The notes under the pieces are model-generated. The model had not been told where the DNA came from. It saw only the letters and a program-made list of their open reading frames with translations, and did no database searches. Positions 5,790 through 7,690 of a stretch of 7,690 bases of DNA are shown in pieces. The stretch lies in contig CAJMQD010000033.1 in NCBI GenBank assembly GCA_905215425.1, forward strand, positions 1 through 7,690. Direction: 5' to 3'. Position 1 is the stretch's first letter, and every line of letters begins with the position of its first letter. The position numbers and the translations under genes are program-made. The stretch comes from an uncultured bacterium (GTDB lineage Bacteria; Bacillota; Clostridia; Oscillospirales; Oscillospiraceae).

Positions 5790-6721
5790 TCCTGATTCGT
5801 CGCCTCCAACACGGCGCGGCCGCCGTTATATAGCTCTTGGAAGATTTGCCGCAGGGGGCGGATCTCATGGAGCATCCCGGCTACCTGGCCGGCCATCAGA
5901 CTGCCGCGGTCTACGTCGCCGTCGAATACGGCCCGGCGCAGGCCGCCCAGGGTGACCCGTTCCAGCTCTTCCAGACTGGCCCCTTTTTTCTCTAAAAGGA
6001 GATACTCCCGGGCCATTTTATTTTTCAGCACCCGAACCGGGCCGCCGGTGGAGCGGCCGGTGACCGTGGTGTCGCTGTCCTTGGCCCGCAGCAGGGCCTG
6101 CTTGTAGTTGTCGTGAATGGGACATTCCCGGCTGGCCAGCAGGCAGGTGCCCACCTGGATGCCGCAGGCCCCCAGGGCAAAGGCGGCGGCTGCCTGCCGC
6201 CCGTCCCCGATCCCGCCGGCGGCGATGACGGGCACGTCCACCGCGTCGATGACCTGGGGCACCAGCGCCATGGTGGTCATCTCGCCCACATGGCCGCCGG
6301 ACTCGGTGCCCTCTGCAATGATGCCGTCGGCCCCGGACTGAACCAGACGTTTGGCCAGAATGGAGGCGGATACCACGGGAAACACCTTGATGCCCGCCTG
6401 TTTCCAGGCCGGCATATACTTGCCGGGACTGCCCGCCCCGGTGGTGACAACGGAGACGCCTTCCTCCAAAATGACCTGGGCCATGTCGTCGGCACAGGGG
6501 TTCATCAGCATCAGATTGACCCCAAAGGGCTTGTCGGTCAGGCTTTTGCAGATGCGGATCTGCTCCCGCAGCAGCTCTGCCCGGGGCATTCCCCCGGCGG
6601 CGATCACCCCCAGGGCTCCGGCATTGGAACAGGCGGCGGCAAATTCACCGGTGGCGATATTGGCCATGCCGCCCTGGATAATGGGGAACTCTGTCCCCAG
6701 GATTTCATTCAGCTTTTTCAA
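5780..6721 (-). CDS. fabK: Enoyl-ACP reductase FabK
   Basis: FabK is the FMN-dependent, NAD(P)H-using enoyl-ACP reductase that completes each elongation cycle, and it replaces FabI in many Firmicutes. The product has 313 residues (S. pneumoniae FabK has 324). Visible motifs are FPIIQGGMANIATG (residues 12-25), FGVNLML (66-72), TTGAGSPGKY (93-102), EGTESGGHVGE with His144 at the same number as the pneumococcal catalytic His, and VIAAGGIGDG for FMN phosphate. I chose a TTG start (6719-6721) because AAGGAGG lies 7 nt upstream and the protein then begins MKKLNEILGTEFPIIQGGMA, the normal N-terminus. The open frame runs 60 codons further, but only as Arg/Gly-rich shadow of fabH. It lies 32 nt after fabH, a place where acpP often sits in related clusters, and its end overlaps the FabX-like gene by 10 nt. 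Confidence 0.95.
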   Translation of the reverse strand: MKKLNEILGTEFPIIQGGMANIATGEFAAACSNAGALGVIAAGGMPRAELLREQIRICKSLTDKPFGVNLMLMNPCADDMAQVILEEGVSVVTTGAGSPGKYMPAWKQAGIKVFPVVSASILAKRLVQSGADGIIAEGTESGGHVGEMTTMALVPQVIDAVDVPVIAAGGIGDGRQAAAAFALGACGIQVGTCLLASRECPIHDNYKQALLRAKDSDTTVTGRSTGGPVRVLKNKMAREYLLLEKKGASLEELERVTLGGLRRAVFDGDVDRGSLMAGQVAGMLHEIRPLRQIFQELYNGGRAVLEATNQEWQ

Positions 6722-6728
6722 TGAGAGA

Positions 6729-6735
6729 CCTCCTT
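6729..6735 (-). promoter_or_regulatory. Ribosome binding site deciding the fabK TTG start
   Basis: The - strand reads AAGGAGG, 7 nt before the TTG at 6719-6721, in the short fabH-fabK gap. There is no in-frame ATG or GTG near it, so this site is the main argument for the TTG start. Confidence 0.85.
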
Positions 6736-6753
6736 GACCCGGGCAGCACTGCC

Positions 6754-7690
6754 TCAGGCAAACTCCAGCAGTGCGCCGCCCCAGGTCAGGCCGCCGCCAA
6801 AGGCGACCACCAGCATGCGGCTGCCGGGGCCGATGCGCCCCTGCTCCTCCAGTTCGCTGAGTACCAGGGGGACGCTGGCCGCGGCGGTATTGCCGTAGCA
6901 CTGGATATTTTTGTAGTATTTCTCCGGCGGAATGCGGTATCGCCGCACAGCCAGATCGATGATCCGGGCGTTGGCCTGATGAAAGACAAAAAAGTCTATG
7001 TCATCTGTGCTGAGCCCGGTTTTTTCCAGAATGCTGTTGATGCAGGCGGGCACCGCCTCTACGGCGAACTTGAATACCTTGGTGCCCTCCATGGTCAGCA
7101 GCTGTTTCTCTCTGCTGCCCACCCCGGGCAGGCGCAGGAGCGTGTCGTCCCCCCGGCTGCCCAGTACGGCGCTGATGGAGGGCCAGCCCGGACGGCACTC
7201 CACCACTGCGGCCCCCGCCCCGTCGCCGAACAGGATGCAGGTGCTCCGGTCGGTCCAGTCCACCACCCGGCTGAGGGCTTCCGCCCCCACCACCAGGCCG
7301 AAGGGCCGGGGGGAGGCGTTCAACAGACATTCCATGGTGTGCAGCGCATAGACAAAGCCGGTGCAGGCGGCGTTCAGATCGAAACAGGGGATGTCCTCGG
7401 GCAGACCCAGCTCCCGCTGGAGCAGACAGGCGGCGGAGGGGACGGCGTGATCCGGAGTGACCGTGGCCACGATGCACGCGCCGATCTCTGCGGGAGAAAT
7501 CCCCGCCCGTTCCAGGGCGGCTCTGGCCGCCTGAACACACAGCTGAGTGTGGCTCTCCTCCTGACAGCAGTATCGGGTCTCGATCCCGGTGCGGGAGACG
7601 ATCCACTGGTCGTTGGTGTCCACCAGGCGGGACAGATCCTCGTAGGTCACGACCCGCTGGGGCAGACTGCGGCCGGTGCCGCGCAGCTTG
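6754..7690 (-). CDS. fabH: 3-oxoacyl-ACP synthase III FabH (N-terminus cut by window edge)
   Basis: FabH starts fatty acid synthesis by condensing an acyl-CoA primer with malonyl-ACP. It controls whether straight or branched chains are made. About 311 residues are visible; the frame is open to 7690 and reads KLRGTGRSLPQRVVTYEDL, so only the first few residues are missing. The GTG at 7648-7650 is an internal Val, not the start. The triad is complete: Cys in DLNAACTGFVYALH (codon 7363-7365), His in VFHQANARIID and Asn in QCYGNTAAASVP. These are spaced like Cys112, His244 and Asn274 of E. coli FabH. The C-terminus FGGGLTWGGALLEFA is typical. It is the first visible gene of the operon, and any promoter or FabT-type operator would be upstream, outside the window. 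Primer specificity cannot be read safely from the sequence. Confidence 0.95.
   Translation of the reverse strand, partial: KLRGTGRSLPQRVVTYEDLSRLVDTNDQWIVSRTGIETRYCCQEESHTQLCVQAARAALERAGISPAEIGACIVATVTPDHAVPSAACLLQRELGLPEDIPCFDLNAACTGFVYALHTMECLLNASPRPFGLVVGAEALSRVVDWTDRSTCILFGDGAGAAVVECRPGWPSISAVLGSRGDDTLLRLPGVGSREKQLLTMEGTKVFKFAVEAVPACINSILEKTGLSTDDIDFFVFHQANARIIDLAVRRYRIPPEKYYKNIQCYGNTAAASVPLVLSELEEQGRIGPGSRMLVVAFGGGLTWGGALLEFA

Noticed and set aside
6742..6753. Small inverted repeat (GGCAG-TG-CTGCC) right after the fabH stop
   Set aside because: A five-base-pair stem with a two-base loop and no T-run is too weak to call a terminator and is expected by chance in G+C-rich DNA.
6722..6901. 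N-terminal extension of FabK by 60 codons to an upstream start
   Set aside because: The extension overlaps the fabH coding end and looks like out-of-frame sequence; the TTG at 6719-6721 has AAGGAGG at ideal spacing.
7648..7650. GTG as the fabH start
   Set aside because: The upstream in-frame residues GTGRSLPQRV match the conserved FabH N-terminus, so the gene runs off the window.
1..7690. CRISPR arrays, tRNA/rRNA genes, insertion sequences or attachment sites
   Set aside because: None seen: coding density is very high, all gaps are under 90 bases, and no direct repeats or transposase-like frames were noticed.

Overview
The window looks like chromosomal DNA from a G+C-rich anaerobic Firmicute. 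Oscillospiraceae-type Clostridia (Flavonifractor/Oscillibacter-like) are my best guess. The reasons are the Gram-positive style fab cluster, with a FabK-type enoyl reductase, a single FabF and a MarR regulator, together with strong AAGGAGG-type ribosome binding sites and sampled coding stretches of roughly 63-72% G+C. The genus is an inference; no rRNA or other taxonomic marker is present.

Layout. On the + strand, positions 1-771 hold the C-terminal half of an M3-family zinc oligoendopeptidase whose start lies outside the window. A perfect G+C-rich hairpin at 785-821 ends it and also lies between the two convergent transcription units. Everything from 820 to 7690 is on the - strand and reads right to left: fabH (5' end cut by the window edge), fabK, a second FabK/nitronate-monooxygenase-type flavoprotein resembling Helicobacter FabX, fabD, fabG, fabF, fabZ, and finally a MarR-family regulator. 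The genes from fabH to fabZ are separated by at most 32 nt, and three junctions overlap (10, 4 and 4 nt), so they are almost certainly one operon. An 85-nt gap before the MarR gene contains a plausible sigma-A promoter, so the regulator may also be expressed on its own.

How the genes work together. FabD loads malonyl groups onto ACP and FabH starts chains. FabF elongates, FabG reduces the 3-keto group, FabZ dehydrates and FabK reduces the enoyl group. This is a complete type II elongation cycle, and the catalytic residues of every enzyme can be read from the sequence. The acyl carrier protein gene and the acetyl-CoA carboxylase genes that often sit inside such clusters are not in this window. 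No FabA, FabB, FabM or FabN homologue is present either.

The most interesting gene is the flavoprotein at 4716-5789. It shares the NPD/NMO TIM-barrel fold with FabK but has a C-terminal CX2CX3CX7C motif like the iron-sulfur region of H. pylori FabX, the dehydrogenase/isomerase that makes unsaturated acyl chains. It overlaps both fabK and fabD, which makes it a good candidate for the unsaturated-fatty-acid branch enzyme in this lineage.
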